From the NCBI GenBank assembly GCA_027064665.1, contig JAMOPH010000401.1:1-5814 (forward strand): DNA of 5,814 bases. Direction: 5' to 3'. The translations under genes were made by a program, and so were the position numbers. Within the stretch, counting starts at the first letter, position 1, and each line of letters begins with the position of its first letter. Below the pieces are notes generated by a model. That model was given only the letters and a program-made list of their open reading frames with translations, was not told where the DNA came from and searched no databases. Of this stretch, positions 4,668-5,814 are shown piece by piece. Origin of the DNA: a bacterium. GTDB lineage: Bacteria > UBP14 > UBA6098 > B30-G16.

Positions 4668-5814
4668 TCACGGAAAAACCCGGCAACCATAGATATTAAA
4701 CACGGAATCTAAAGATATAGCCACACTGTCGCCATCGGAGACAGGAGGGTAGCAATAGAATTGCAAATCAAATGGAGTCCCGGATACGGAAATATATGGA
4801 TCAGGAGGAGAAACTCCTATGCTATCCACCAATACTCCCGAGTTATATATGCGTAAAGTGAAAAAAGTTCGGGAGGTATCTATCGGTGTGCTGTCGGGTT
4901 CTAATACCTCAAATACAGCATAAGGGATCTCGCAGGAAATAAACGAAATTTCTATCGGGCAAACCACCCCTGCACTCGCCGGAACACACGGCGCCAGCAC
5001 AAAATAGCACGAGGTGTCTATTCCCACATTGCCAAAAGAATCTATCGCCGTGACCACAAAACGCATACTGTCGCAGGGGGGATAATTTAGTATAAGTTGG
5101 GTGTCAGAGTTAGACATCCAGAACGAAGTTTCCGGAATATCAGCGCATAAAACCTCAATTAGACAGGAATCATCATAGAAATCAAAGGACGAATCAATAA
5201 CATTTGCGCCGAAATAGACGGTATCTCCCACAAATAATGTGTCATCACAATTATAGAAATTCACATTTACATCGGGAGATTTACTATCAAGGCAGTCTAT
5301 AACAGCCATAGTGTCATCACATCCCCACAAACACACACGATAGACCATATCATTGCTATGGTCAGTGTACCAAAAACAACTGCCATCATAGGTCAATCCC
5401 TCAGGACCGTATGTTCCGGCGGCGGGAAGTGCGAAACTATCTATCACCTGCCCGGTAGAATCAAACTGAAATAGAATAAATACATCGCCCGACGCCGGAT
5501 TTCGCAGGACCCACCAGTAGTTCATCGCCCACACAAAAGCGTCAACTGTGCGGCTTCCGGCAAACAGCGTCTCCCCGGGATGATATGTCCAGAATGTGTC
5601 CTCAAGGGACATCCAGAAAGTATCACTATATGGAGATGACATATCTACTCTATATATCAGCCCGTGGCTGTCGGTTATCCATATATACCCGTCCCGATAT
5701 GCTATTCCCTGCCCCCACCTTGATCCGCTCCACATAGGACCGGCGGAATCCATCACAGTGCAAGTAGTTGGATCAACAATATATATTTTCCGTCCCGGTC
5801 CCTGCATCATCCAT
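4668..5814 (-). CDS. Secreted beta-propeller-like, cysteine-rich multidomain protein, partial (5' end beyond window)
   Basis: The frame is open to the window edge (a Trp codon precedes the Met at 5810), so the N-terminus is missing. Numbering from that Met, residues 1-165 hold propeller-type repeats. GQGIAYRDGYIWITD to IYRV (33-55) and GPEGLTYDGSCFWYTD to VYRV (135-159) repeat the same G-L-x-Y-D-G-x-x-W-x-T-D plan found in NHL/YVTN-like propellers. From about 178 to 275 there is an Ig-like sandwich ending in a strand of the VTAIDSFGN type, and 284-380 form another beta-rich domain. More than a dozen cysteines are scattered through it, and the abundance of Asp, Ser and aromatic residues fits an extracellular protein. 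It ends in NIYGCRVFP without a T9SS domain. No enzyme motif is visible and the function is unknown; it may be a surface or binding protein. The next gene is 250 bases downstream with its own promoter. Confidence 0.75.
   Translation of the reverse strand, partial: WMMQGPGRKIYIVDPTTCTVMDSAGPMWSGSRWGQGIAYRDGYIWITDSHGLIYRVDMSSPYSDTFWMSLEDTFWTYHPGETLFAGSRTVDAFVWAMNYWWVLRNPASGDVFILFQFDSTGQVIDSFALPAAGTYGPEGLTYDGSCFWYTDHSNDMVYRVCLWGCDDTMAVIDCLDSKSPDVNVNFYNCDDTLFVGDTVYFGANVIDSSFDFYDDSCLIEVLCADIPETSFWMSNSDTQLILNYPPCDSMRFVVTAIDSFGNVGIDTSCYFVLAPCVPASAGVVCPIEISFISCEIPYAVFEVLEPDSTPIDTSRTFFTLRIYNSGVLVDSIGVSPPDPYISVSGTPFDLQFYCYPPVSDGDSVAISLDSVFNIYGCRVFP

Noticed and set aside
4570..4670. Possible frameshifted C-terminal sorting domain after the propeller gene stop
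   Set aside because: Reading on in all three minus-strand frames gives Phe/Lys/Asn-rich sequence and early stops, with no sorting-domain motif.
4485..4712. Small plus-strand open frame in the intergenic gap
   Set aside because: It has no ribosome binding site that I can see, overlaps the end of the propeller gene, and its Lys/Thr/Ser-rich translation resembles no protein I recognise.

Overview
All recognisable genes in this window lie on the minus strand, so transcription runs from high to low coordinates. The content points to an anaerobic, uncultured-type bacterium. It combines a ferredoxin-linked 2-oxoacid oxidoreductase with large secreted proteins, one ending in a type IX secretion (T9SS type A) sorting domain. 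That mix is typical of the FCB group and neighbouring candidate phyla (for example Cloacimonadota- or WOR-3-like lineages). The placement is an inference from protein style, not from a marker gene.

Layout in transcription order. (1) 5814-4668 is the C-terminal part of a secreted, cysteine-rich protein with beta-propeller-like repeats followed by Ig-like beta-sandwich domains; its start is outside the window. (2) 4667-4418 is an intergenic region with a perfect short hairpin and a strong sigma70-type promoter. (3) 4417-2609 is a complete 602-residue secreted right-handed parallel beta-helix protein with a signal peptide, ten cysteine-bearing rungs and a C-terminal T9SS sorting domain. (4) 2608-2397 is an intergenic region with two candidate hairpins and a weak candidate promoter. 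(5) 2396-1 is a compact operon for a branched-chain 2-oxoacid (VOR-type) ferredoxin oxidoreductase: a two-cluster ferredoxin (delta), the alpha (VorB-like) subunit, and a protein in which the TPP-binding beta subunit runs in frame into the gamma subunit. The last gene is cut by the left edge.

Together the operon genes would oxidatively decarboxylate a 2-oxoacid, probably a branched-chain one from valine, leucine or isoleucine, to an acyl-CoA. Electrons would pass from TPP through the beta-subunit iron-sulfur cluster and the delta ferredoxin to free ferredoxin. The two surface proteins are functionally unrelated to this operon. The beta-helix gene has its own promoter.

The most notable observation is the in-frame beta-gamma fusion. 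Secondary ones are the inward-facing cysteine ladder of the beta-helix protein, the lack of a sorting domain at the end of the propeller protein, and the sharp fall in GC between the metabolic operon and the surface-protein gene. I see no CRISPR array, tRNA, rRNA, insertion sequence or defence system, and no clearly new biological system.
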